From NCBI GenBank assembly GCA_023264735.1, contig JAHFVD010000076.1, positions 1 through 34,014 on the forward strand: a stretch of 34,014 nucleotides of DNA, in the 5' to 3' direction. The notes beneath the pieces were generated by a model that ran no database searches, was not told where the DNA came from, and saw only the letters and a list, made by a program, of their open reading frames with translations. A program made the translations under genes and the position numbers. The DNA is from Mycobacterium sp. Lineage in GTDB: Bacteria > Actinomycetota > Actinomycetes > Mycobacteriales > Mycobacteriaceae. Positions within the stretch are counted from its first letter, which is position 1; every line of letters starts with the position of its first letter. Below are positions 17,273 through 25,006 of the stretch, piece after piece.

Positions 17273-17309
17273 TAACTCGCCGAGAGTAGAGAGGTAACTC
17301 GCCGAGAGT
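17273..17309. promoter_or_regulatory. Two 15-bp direct repeats, 22 bp apart, upstream of sfnG (candidate operator)
   Basis: TAACTCGCCGAGAGT occurs exactly at 17273-17287 and 17295-17309. The 22-bp period equals about two helical turns, so two protein subunits would bind the same DNA face. Each copy contains a small palindrome, ACTC-N5-GAGT, with an inner CTCG-C-CGAG. The pair lies between the divergent sfnG and LLM genes, next to a possible minus-strand -10 (TACTCT). The regulator is unknown. Confidence 0.65.
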
Positions 17310-17336
17310 GCAGGTGTCGACCACCGGGACCGCGCC

Positions 17337-17365
17337 TTGCCCGGGGGTAGGCAACCCGTTCTAAT
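17337..17365 (+). promoter_or_regulatory. Candidate promoter giving a leaderless LLM transcript
   Basis: TTGCCC (17337-17342) and TCTAAT (17360-17365) are 17 bp apart, and the ATG at 17373 starts 8 bases after the -10. Transcription would therefore begin at or next to the start codon. No Shine-Dalgarno is present, consistent with leaderless translation, which is common in mycobacteria. Confidence 0.45.
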
Positions 17366-17372
17366 TCAGCCC

Positions 17373-18221
17373 ATGGATTACGGGCTCGTTCTGTTCACCA
17401 GTGACCGCGGCATCACCCCGGCGGCGGCGGCCAAACTCGCCGACGACCACGGGTTCACGACCTTCTATGTGCCCGAGCACACGCACATCCCGGTCAAGCG
17501 CGAAGCCGCCCACCCCACCACCGGCGACGAGTCACTGCCCGACGACCGCTACATGCGCACCCTGGATCCGTGGGTCAGCCTGGGCACCGCGGCCGCGGTG
17601 ACCTCCACGGTGCGACTGTCCACCGCCGTCGCACTGCCGGTCGAGCATGACCCGATCACGCTCGCGAAATCGATTGCGACCCTTGATCATCTGTCCGGCG
17701 GCCGGGTCAGTCTCGGTGTCGGCTTCGGCTGGAACACCGATGAACTGGCCGACCACGGTGTGCCGGCCGGGCGGCGCCGCACCTGCCTGCGCGAGTACCT
17801 GGAAGCGATGCGGGCGCTGTGGACCCAGGAAGAAGCCGAATACGCAGGCGAATTCGTCAACTTCGGTCCGAGCTGGGCCTGGCCCAAGCCGGTCCAGTCA
17901 CACATCCCGGTGCTTGTCGGCGCAGCCGGCACCGAGAAGAACTTCAAGTGGATCGCCCGCAGCGCGGACGGCTGGATCACCACCCCGCGCGACTTCGACA
18001 TCGACGCGCCGGTGAAGCTGCTGCAGGACACCTGGGCGGCCGCCGGTCGCGACGGCGCCCCGCAGATCGTGGCGCTCGACTTCAAGCCGGTGCCGGAGAA
18101 ATTGGCGCACTGGCGCGATATCGGGGTCACCGAAACGCTATTCGGGTTGCCGGACAAGCCTGCCGACGAGGTTGCCGCCTACGTGGAGCGGTTGGCGGGC
18201 AAACTCAGCGCTCTCGCTTAG
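17373..18221 (+). CDS. LLM-family F420-dependent oxidoreductase (Rv0953c-like)
   Basis: This 282-residue TIM-barrel oxidoreductase of the luciferase-like family is probably coenzyme F420-dependent. Seen motifs are FTTFYVPEHTHIPV, the SGGRVSLGVGFGWNTDEL segment typical of this group, and VLVGAAGTEKNFKWIARSADGWI near residue 180. The ATG at 17373 is chosen over an upstream in-frame TTG, because that TTG coincides with a predicted -35 box and the shorter form has the same length I recall for Rv0953c. The substrate is unknown. It is divergent from sfnG; whether the shared intergenic repeats affect it is an open question. Confidence 0.88.
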   Translation: MDYGLVLFTSDRGITPAAAAKLADDHGFTTFYVPEHTHIPVKREAAHPTTGDESLPDDRYMRTLDPWVSLGTAAAVTSTVRLSTAVALPVEHDPITLAKSIATLDHLSGGRVSLGVGFGWNTDELADHGVPAGRRRTCLREYLEAMRALWTQEEAEYAGEFVNFGPSWAWPKPVQSHIPVLVGAAGTEKNFKWIARSADGWITTPRDFDIDAPVKLLQDTWAAAGRDGAPQIVALDFKPVPEKLAHWRDIGVTETLFGLPDKPADEVAAYVERLAGKLSALA

Positions 18222-18240
18222 GTATACCGCTGCGGCGATT

Positions 18241-18258
18241 CGAGTGGTTCGTCACTCG
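18241..18258 (+). other. Short inverted repeat after the LLM gene
   Basis: CGAGTG and CACTCG (18241-18246, 18253-18258) flank a 6-base loop 19 bp past the LLM stop. It may be a weak terminator without T-tail. Just downstream, 18284-18297 is a near-perfect 14-bp palindrome centred on GTGCAC, before the small ORF. Confidence 0.35.
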
Positions 18259-18309
18259 TGGTGCCGCGCATTCCTCCGCTGATAGTTGTGCACGACTCAA
18301 GGAGGAGCC

Positions 18310-18429
18310 ATGCCATCTATCAGCCCACTCATCATCCACGCGATCGACGGGATCGAGTCGACGCCCCGGCGGACCCGTGTTCGTAAGCCCGCCCGAACGC
18401 GATTCGGCACCCGCACCCGTCGCAGCTAG
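18310..18429 (+). CDS. Small basic 39-residue protein with a strong ribosome-binding site (hypothetical)
   Basis: An ATG at 18310 follows AAGGAGGAGCC, one of the strongest Shine-Dalgarno sequences in the window. The product begins MPSISPLIIHAIDGIES and then changes to a very basic tail with about 11 Arg and 1 Lys in the last 21 residues, ending RTRRS. The layout is a short hydrophobic/acidic head and an Arg-rich tail, which could bind nucleic acid, anionic lipid or an acidic partner. Its TAG overlaps the stop of the convergent thiolase-like gene as CTAG (18426-18429). It is not a fragment of either neighbour. I do not recognise the family. The support is the ribosome site, the intact frame and the palindromic element upstream. 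Confidence 0.55.
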   Translation: MPSISPLIIHAIDGIESTPRRTRVRKPARTRFGTRTRRS

Positions 18430-19988
18430 GCCAGAACCGTCCGGTTGATCCCGTCCTCGCCGGCGGTCACGGCGATCGCGGCACCCAGCGGGTCGCCGTC
18501 GGTCATCAACGCAACGAGGTCGGCATCGGTGGTCAGCGCCATGAAGCGGCTGTTGTCGGCGTCGAGACGGCCGATGATGACACCGGTGCGCTCCGGCCAG
18601 TCGTAGCGCACCGAGTAGGTCTCGATTACGCCCGCGCCGTTGGCATTACGGGTGACTGCAACCTTGGGCAGCGCGGCGATGTCGGCCTGCAGTTCCGGAC
18701 TGCGGTCAGGTACCCACTCGGTCGGGGTCGTCGAGTACACGCCAACCGAATACTTGCTCATGATCCCGCCATTGGCACCGACGAGGCCGAATGCGCCTGG
18801 CTTATCACGCATCGCGGCGACGGTCTCGGCGATACCGTGCAACGAATAGCTGTTGCCCGGTCCACCGAAATACGGCAGCCCACCGGTGAGGGTGAGTCCG
18901 CGAGGGTCGTCGGCGGTCAGCCCGAAGTCGTCACACACCGCAAAGACCGGGAACGGGAAGCAGCTGTAGAGATCGAAGGTGGCAACGTCGTCGATGCCGA
19001 TCCCGGTGCCCCGAAGAGCCTCTGTTACAGCCTGTTTCGACGAGTAGCTGATGCTGACGTCTTCACGGTCCAGCAGGTCCTGCTCCCGCTGATCCGCATG
19101 TCCGTGCAGGTACACCCATTTCTCTTCGGGCACACCGAGTTTGCGCGCGGCATCGACCGACATGATCAGAGCGGCCGCGCCTTGGTTGACGGTGTCGCGA
19201 GCCACCATCAGCCGGGGGTAGGGGTCGCAGATCATCCGGTTCTCGGCGGTGACCGTCGCCAATTCCTCGACCGAACGCTCCGTCGGCGATGACGAAAATG
19301 GGTTCTTGGCAGCCACTTTCGAGAACGGCGCGAACAGTTCGGCCATCTGGATCCGGTAGTCGTCGACACTCAGACCCAGCCGCCCGCGGCGGGCGTTGTC
19401 CAGCAGCCCGTACTGCACGGGCGCACCGGTCAGGCCGTGCTTGGCGGTGTACTCGTTCATGTACTGCTCGAAGCCATAGCCACGGTCGTCGAGCTGACCG
19501 CCGACGGTCTCGCTGTGGTCGGGTCCATCGAGTTTTCCTCCCGTCGCTTCGCTCACCCTGGCCCGGCCCGCGAACGTCTTCAGCGTCGAGCCGTTCTCCG
19601 AGCCGAGGATCAACGCCACCTCGATCTCGCCTGCCGCGATCGCGCCGCCGAACTCCGAGACCAACTTCTGCGGACCGTTGCCACCGATCGGCTCGAGGAC
19701 CGCGCGCTCAGGATCGGCGCCGACGCGCTGCGCGACCGAGCGGATGTAGTTGTCGGAGGCGCCCAGCGGCGCGCTGGCGAAGGGTGTGCAGATCTCGAAC
19801 TGCCGCAGGCCGGCGAACACCTGAATGGCCTTGGCGACGGCGGCGACGTCCGCTCCGGTATCGGCCAACGCGGTCCGGACCGCCTCGGTGGCCAACTCGA
19901 CGGCCGACATGCCGCGGTAGTCCGGATCGTCGATGCGCTCGGTGAACTGCCCGACGCCGACGATGACAGGGGTACGCGGATCGACCAT
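18426..19988 (-). CDS. Thiolase-like protein type 1 (TLP1), catalytically atypical
   Basis: This 520-residue protein has a thiolase fold followed by an extra C-terminal domain of about 100 residues (from about VAVTRNANGAGVIETYSVRYD to the end), typical of mycobacterial thiolase-like protein type 1. The nucleophilic cysteine region of true thiolases is replaced here by EPIGGNGPQKLVSEFGG, and the usual GHP histidine motif reads FGGPGNSYSLHGIAE. Classical acetyl-CoA acetyltransferase activity is therefore doubtful. It may bind CoA esters or act in lipid transfer. The promoter has a KstR-like palindrome between the -35 and -10, hinting at a sterol-linked role. It is usually labelled acetyl-CoA acetyltransferase, which I would not trust here. 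Confidence 0.82.
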   Translation of the reverse strand: MVDPRTPVIVGVGQFTERIDDPDYRGMSAVELATEAVRTALADTGADVAAVAKAIQVFAGLRQFEICTPFASAPLGASDNYIRSVAQRVGADPERAVLEPIGGNGPQKLVSEFGGAIAAGEIEVALILGSENGSTLKTFAGRARVSEATGGKLDGPDHSETVGGQLDDRGYGFEQYMNEYTAKHGLTGAPVQYGLLDNARRGRLGLSVDDYRIQMAELFAPFSKVAAKNPFSSSPTERSVEELATVTAENRMICDPYPRLMVARDTVNQGAAALIMSVDAARKLGVPEEKWVYLHGHADQREQDLLDREDVSISYSSKQAVTEALRGTGIGIDDVATFDLYSCFPFPVFAVCDDFGLTADDPRGLTLTGGLPYFGGPGNSYSLHGIAETVAAMRDKPGAFGLVGANGGIMSKYSVGVYSTTPTEWVPDRSPELQADIAALPKVAVTRNANGAGVIETYSVRYDWPERTGVIIGRLDADNSRFMALTTDADLVALMTDGDPLGAAIAVTAGEDGINRTVLA

Positions 19989-19999
19989 AGTTCGACAGG

Positions 20000-20027
20000 C
20001 TAATAGAACACGTTACTGTTTTGCCAA
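20000..20027 (-). promoter_or_regulatory. Promoter with KstR-like operator upstream of the thiolase-like gene
   Basis: On the minus strand a TTGGCA -35 (20022-20027) and a TATTAG -10 (20000-20005) are 16 bp apart. Between and touching them lies TAGAACACGTTACT (20004-20017, plus-strand reading), with the AAC-NN-GTT core and one matching T/A flank of the sterol-catabolism repressor site. The other flank deviates by one base. The position is ideal for repression by a TetR-family protein. Confidence 0.55.
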
Positions 20028-20057
20028 CCGGGGATCCCGCCGCCAGGCCGAGATAGC

Positions 20058-20096
20058 CTCCCACGCTGTGATCCCGGAGGAATCACAGCGTGGGAG
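20058..20096 (-). terminator. Long hairpin terminator after sucD
   Basis: Perfect 15-bp arms (20058-20072 and 20082-20096) flank a 9-base loop, starting 17 bp past the sucD stop. No T-tail follows on the minus strand, as in many mycobacterial terminators. It separates sucCD from the thiolase-like gene downstream on the same strand. Confidence 0.75.
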
Positions 20097-20113
20097 TCGA
20101 ACTCGTTGACGAA

Positions 20114-21016
20114 CTACAGCCCCGCCAGGATCTCCCTGGCCAGGGTGGCGGTCTCCGACGGCGTCTTGCCGACCTTGACCCCGGCGGCCTCGAGGGCCTC
20201 CTTCTTGCCCTGCGCGGTGCCTGCACCATCGGACACGATGGCGCCGGCGTGGCCCATGGTCTTGCCTTCGGGCGCGGTGAAGCCCGCGACATACCCGACG
20301 ACCGGCTTGGAGACGTTGGCCTTGATGTAGGCGCCGGCCTTCTCCTCGGCGTCGCCGCCGATCTCGCCGATCATCACGATGATCTTGGTCTCGGGATCCT
20401 TCTCGAACGCCTCGATGGCGTCGATGTGGGTGGTGCCGATGACCGGGTCGCCGCCGATACCGATGGCGGTCGAGAAGCCGAGATCGCGCAGTTCGTACAT
20501 CATCTGGTAGGTCAGCGTGCCGGACTTCGACACCAGGCCGATCGGGCCCTTGCCGGTGATGTTGTTCGGCGTGATGCCGACCAGCGACTCACCGGGGGTG
20601 ATGATGCCGGGGCAGTTCGGCCCGATGATGCGGGTCTTCTGTCCCTTCTCGACGTTGTAGGCCCACGCATAAGCGCTGTCCTGCACCGGGATTCCCTCGG
20701 TGATTACAACCAGCAGCGGGATCTCGGCGTCGATGGCCTCGATGATGGCGTCCTTCGAGAACGCCGGCGGCACGAAAGCGATCGACACGTCAGCGCCGGT
20801 GGCCTTGATGGCCTCGGCCACCGAGCCGAACACCGGCAGCTCGACGTCGTTGCCGTCTTTATCCTTGTGCGACACGGTGGTTCCGGCCTTGCGCGCGTTG
20901 ACGCCACCGACCACCTGCGTGCCTGCCTTCAGCATCAGCGCGGTGTGCTTGGTGCCCTCGCCGCCGGTGATGCCCTGGACGATGACCTTGCTGTCCTTGT
21001 TCAGGAAGATCGACAT
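20114..21016 (-). CDS. sucD: Succinyl-CoA synthetase alpha subunit SucD
   Basis: This 300-residue alpha subunit of the TCA-cycle ligase interconverts succinyl-CoA and succinate with NDP phosphorylation. The CoA-binding Rossmann domain begins VIVQGITGGEGTKHTALML. The mid region has IGPNCPGIITPGES, and the phosphorylated active-site histidine lies in GKTMGHAGAIVS near residue 250. The start lies 12 bp after the sucC stop, so the two subunits are made together. A long hairpin follows the gene. Confidence 0.97.
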   Translation of the reverse strand: MSIFLNKDSKVIVQGITGGEGTKHTALMLKAGTQVVGGVNARKAGTTVSHKDKDGNDVELPVFGSVAEAIKATGADVSIAFVPPAFSKDAIIEAIDAEIPLLVVITEGIPVQDSAYAWAYNVEKGQKTRIIGPNCPGIITPGESLVGITPNNITGKGPIGLVSKSGTLTYQMMYELRDLGFSTAIGIGGDPVIGTTHIDAIEAFEKDPETKIIVMIGEIGGDAEEKAGAYIKANVSKPVVGYVAGFTAPEGKTMGHAGAIVSDGAGTAQGKKEALEAAGVKVGKTPSETATLAREILAGL

Positions 21017-21028
21017 ATCAAGTGTCCC

Positions 21029-22192
<1,164 letters not shown>

Positions 22193-22455
22193 TGGCTCAC
22201 TGTCTGGTCGGCGCTGACTGCATTTTTTGATGACGTTCGTATTGAGGAAGTCGCTCCGGGGGGAACTGTATCCAGACGCCCACAGGACGCCGTCCTCGCC
22301 TACCACTCATGTGGTCCATCTCACCGCGAGGGCCAAGTGATTCAACTCACAATCTCCTGCGGAATAACCGCATGGGTTGCCACCCTCGTTGAATCTTCGT
22401 TAACGTCGTCGGCGTCCAGATAACGCTTTGGTCACGACTAAAGGGACTTTGAGTT
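22193..22455. other. 263-bp divergent promoter region between sucC and the M23 peptidase gene
   Basis: The region must hold promoters for both directions. Small perfect inverted repeats are ACCAC-N4-GTGGT (22302-22315) and GGACG-C-CGTCC (22285-22295). A possible sucC -10 is TACAGT on the minus strand (22265-22270), with a poor -35. No ORF or known riboswitch was recognised. Confidence 0.45.
22396..22424 (+). promoter_or_regulatory. Candidate promoter of the M23 peptidase gene
   Basis: TTCGTT (22396-22401) and GATAAC (22419-22424) are 17 bp apart. The predicted start near 22431 leaves a leader of about 25 bases with AAGGGA as ribosome site before the TTG start at 22456. Confidence 0.4.
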
Positions 22456-23514
22456 TTGACGCAGCATCGGCCGGCCCCGACTTCCGTCGGTGATTCTTCG
22501 GCCTCGCACGCAAAGACCAGCACGTTTGATCGGCCAGCACCATCGAGTCGAGCCTTGGATCCGCAGCGTCTGGACGTCACGGACATCATCCCGTTCAACG
22601 AGTTCGGCGATCTCTGCGATATCGACTTCCGCGAGAACGCCGCCTTCGACAGTCTCCAGGTAGCTCGTTGCCCCGAGCTCGACGACCTGCACGACGCGGA
22701 CGACCCGCAGCCGCTCCGGCTGGCCGTGCCCGCCGAGTTCGCTTCCCGCGACGATCACCGTGCCGAAGTCCCGCGCTTCAGCAATAGCGAGAACACCGAC
22801 GTGCTGCCGCGCACGCCGCAGCACCGCAGGCAGCCCACCGGGGCCGTCAAGGGCCGCGTGATGATCGCGGCCATGGCCGCCGGCGCCGCAGCGGCCGCCG
22901 CCTACACCGCGGTCAAACCGGCTACCGAAACCACCACACAGACCGTGCTGGCCGCCGACAAGACGCCGATGGACGGCAGTGTGACCACGCCCCGCGGCAT
23001 GCAGCTGATCGCCGTGAAGCCGATCGCCGACGCCTCGGTGCACGGCGAGGAACTGGCCAACGGTCAGGCCTTCGCCCAGGAGCGTGCCGAGCGTGAGGCG
23101 CGGCTGCAGCGGCCGTTGTTCGTCATGCCCACCAAGGGCGTCTACACCTCGGGCTTCGGCTATCGCTGGGGCGCGCTGCACGGCGGCATCGATCTGGCCG
23201 GCCCCATCGGTACCCCCATCGTCGCCGCGTCGGACGGTGTCGTCGTCGACGCCGGACCGACGGCCGGCTACGGCGCCTGGGTCAAGCTTCGGCATTCCGA
23301 CGGCACGGTGACCCTCTACGGCCACGTCAACACCTGGACGGTCCAGATCGGCCAGCGGGTCTTCGCCGGCGACCAGATCGCAACCATCGGCAACCGGGGG
23401 AACTCGACCGGCCCGCATCTGCACTTCGAAGTTCTGCTCAACGGCACCAACCGGATCGATCCGGCGCCGTGGCTGGCGCAGCGTGGGCTGTCCGTCGGCC
23501 CCTACGTCGGCTGA
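22456..23514 (+). CDS. Membrane-anchored M23 (LytM-type) peptidoglycan peptidase, Rv0950c-like
   Basis: This 352-residue protein starts at TTG (22456), which has AAGGGA at suitable distance. Residues 1-130 form a charged, probably cytoplasmic region containing DVTDIIPFNEFGD. A single Ala-rich membrane anchor follows (about 134-155, MIAAMAAGAAAAAAYTAV), then a Q/E/R-rich stretch and a LytM domain from about residue 215. Zinc ligands are visible as HGGIDLAG (His and Asp) and HLHFEV (His-x-His) after GNSTGPH. The active site therefore looks intact, consistent with a periplasmic endopeptidase acting on cell-wall cross-links. The IIRR-repeat membrane gene follows after 4 bp, so the two are likely an operon. 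Confidence 0.92.
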   Translation: MTQHRPAPTSVGDSSASHAKTSTFDRPAPSSRALDPQRLDVTDIIPFNEFGDLCDIDFRENAAFDSLQVARCPELDDLHDADDPQPLRLAVPAEFASRDDHRAEVPRFSNSENTDVLPRTPQHRRQPTGAVKGRVMIAAMAAGAAAAAAYTAVKPATETTTQTVLAADKTPMDGSVTTPRGMQLIAVKPIADASVHGEELANGQAFAQERAEREARLQRPLFVMPTKGVYTSGFGYRWGALHGGIDLAGPIGTPIVAASDGVVVDAGPTAGYGAWVKLRHSDGTVTLYGHVNTWTVQIGQRVFAGDQIATIGNRGNSTGPHLHFEVLLNGTNRIDPAPWLAQRGLSVGPYVG

Positions 23515-23518
23515 CGCG

Positions 23519-24148
23519 GTGTCTGAGCCGGACGAACCGCACACCCGGATCATCCGGCGCCAGCCGTCCGGACCGATCCCCCAACCCGAAGAGCCCCGCA
23601 CCAGCATCATCCGCCGGGCACCCACCGGGCCCATTCCGGCGGCGCCCATTCCTGCTGGTCCCCAACCTGATTCACCCACCACGAACATTCCGCGGCCCCC
23701 GGTCGAGGATGCGCCGACCGGGATGATCCGCCGTGCCACCCCGGTCGTGGTACCGGCCCGGCCCGGTGTGGTGGATGTCTCGACCGGACGAACCGCGATC
23801 GCGGCCAGCGCTGTCAGCATCGTGAGCGGGTGGGCGACGGCTGTGGTGGCCACCGACCTGATCACCGGCTGGTGGCACACCGACCGGCTGTTCTGCCTGG
23901 CGGTCGGATTCCTGACCCTGCTGTTCGCCCTCAGCACGATCGCCGGGGTGATCACCCTGCTGCTGCGCCGCTCGGCGGGGCGCTACCTGATCGCCTTCGG
24001 TTCGGTCATCGCGCTGCTGACGTTCGGCAGTGTGTTCGTGGCCGGAGCGCGAATCCCGTTGCTGGTCTACCTGATTCCGGTGCTGCCGGTGGCAAGCCTG
24101 ATCCTGGCGCTGCACCCGTCAACCCGGCGATGGTGCCGCGTGCGCTGA
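23519..24148 (+). CDS. Four-helix membrane protein with N-terminal TxxIRR repeats (unknown function)
   Basis: This 209-residue protein has a GTG start at 23519, 4 bp after the peptidase stop; a longer frame would enter that gene. The N-terminal about 85 residues are disordered and Pro-rich, with the motif T-x-I/M-I-R-R three times: Thr9 (TRIIRR), Thr28 (TSIIRR) and Thr67 (TGMIRR), with a weaker copy at Thr55 (TNIPRP). Four hydrophobic helices follow (about 95-205), ending in a basic tail. Thr with Ile at +3 is a favourable FHA-type phospho-docking pattern, so Ser/Thr-kinase control is a reasonable guess. It overlaps the convergent PAP2 gene by 30 bp. I do not recognise a named family. Confidence 0.75.
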   Translation: MSEPDEPHTRIIRRQPSGPIPQPEEPRTSIIRRAPTGPIPAAPIPAGPQPDSPTTNIPRPPVEDAPTGMIRRATPVVVPARPGVVDVSTGRTAIAASAVSIVSGWATAVVATDLITGWWHTDRLFCLAVGFLTLLFALSTIAGVITLLLRRSAGRYLIAFGSVIALLTFGSVFVAGARIPLLVYLIPVLPVASLILALHPSTRRWCRVR

Positions 24149-24997
24149 GCGCCTGCGGCTCTGCCACCACTCCCCGACCACGATGACGGCGACCGCCCAC
24201 GCCGCACCGAGGAACGCCCCCGCGACGACATCGCTGACGTAGTGCACACCGAGGTAGATCCGGGAGAAAGCGACAAGGCTGGCCACCGCCAGCGCGATCG
24301 CCCACAGCGCGACCCGAGCCGCCCAGGCGCGGAGCACCCAGCGGCCGATCATCCAGGAGACGAGGACAGCGACGCTGAAGGCACCGGTCGCGTGGCCGGA
24401 CGGGAACGAGAAGCCGTCTTCGACGATCACCGCGATCCATGACGGCGGACGGGTACGGCCGACCACGTATTTGGCGACCACCAGCACGACCCCGACACCT
24501 ACCAACCCGGACACCCCGAGCACCGCGGGCAGCCAGGACCGGATCCGCCAGCCCACCCACGCGCTGACGACCGCCACGATCACCGCCAGTGTGGCCGCAT
24601 CACCAAGGTGGGTAAGCACTTTCAGAGTCTCGGTCAGCCACAGGTCACGATGCGCGGCGAGCCGCTGGCTGACGGGCTGATCGACATAGGTGATCAGCTC
24701 GCCTTCCAGGACGTCGTCGAGCAGTTCGGTGAAACCGGCCGCCAGCAGCGCGACAAGCACCATCCCCGACAGCAGCCCCACCGCGGCGGCGACGTCCACC
24801 GACAACCACCGGGCCAGTGGTGTGACAGCGCTGTCGAGGCGTTCGGTTGTCCACGAACGTATTCGGCCGACCGCATCGAGCACGGCGCGATGACGCGCCA
24901 CCCAGACCGCGAGCCCCCACCAGAGCACCAGGGCCACCAGCACGATCGCGCTGAGAATCCCGAATCCGGGCAAGCCCGGTCCGTACGCCTGCCCCAT
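24119..24997 (-). CDS. PAP2-family membrane phosphatase
   Basis: This 292-residue polytopic membrane protein has the three phosphatidic-acid phosphatase motifs: KYVVGRTRP, PSGH within FSFPSGHATGAFS, and SRIYLGVHYVSDVVAG. All catalytic residues (Lys, Arg, Ser-Gly-His, Arg, His, Asp) are present. Such enzymes dephosphorylate lipid phosphates, including undecaprenyl/decaprenyl pyrophosphate, at the outer membrane face. The substrate is not defined by sequence. The gene overlaps the convergent membrane-protein gene by 30 bp and starts 9 bp after the uvrD1 stop on the same strand. An envelope role fits its neighbours. Confidence 0.9.
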   Translation of the reverse strand: MGQAYGPGLPGFGILSAIVLVALVLWWGLAVWVARHRAVLDAVGRIRSWTTERLDSAVTPLARWLSVDVAAAVGLLSGMVLVALLAAGFTELLDDVLEGELITYVDQPVSQRLAAHRDLWLTETLKVLTHLGDAATLAVIVAVVSAWVGWRIRSWLPAVLGVSGLVGVGVVLVVAKYVVGRTRPPSWIAVIVEDGFSFPSGHATGAFSVAVLVSWMIGRWVLRAWAARVALWAIALAVASLVAFSRIYLGVHYVSDVVAGAFLGAAWAVAVIVVGEWWQSRRRSAHAAPSPG

Positions 24998-25006
24998 GGC
25001 TGCGGA

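Noticed and set aside
16740..17354. Minus-strand frame overlapping the sfnG start, with AAAAGGG near its ATG
   Set aside because: It is a +1 shadow of sfnG, with composition (His/Arg-rich) unlike a real protein and no recognisable family.
22193..22306. Upstream in-frame extension of sucC (38 codons)
   Set aside because: The conserved family N-terminus MDLFEYQAKELF starts at 22192, and the extension covers the divergent promoter region.
22330..22345. GTGA-N6-TCAC inverted repeat as a regulator site
   Set aside because: Four-base arms are expected by chance at this length, and its position fits neither candidate promoter well.
22193..22455. Cyclic-di-AMP (ydaO-type) riboswitch before the M23 peptidase gene
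   Set aside because: Such riboswitches precede some actinobacterial cell-wall hydrolase genes, but the conserved core was not found and the predicted leader is only about 25 bases.
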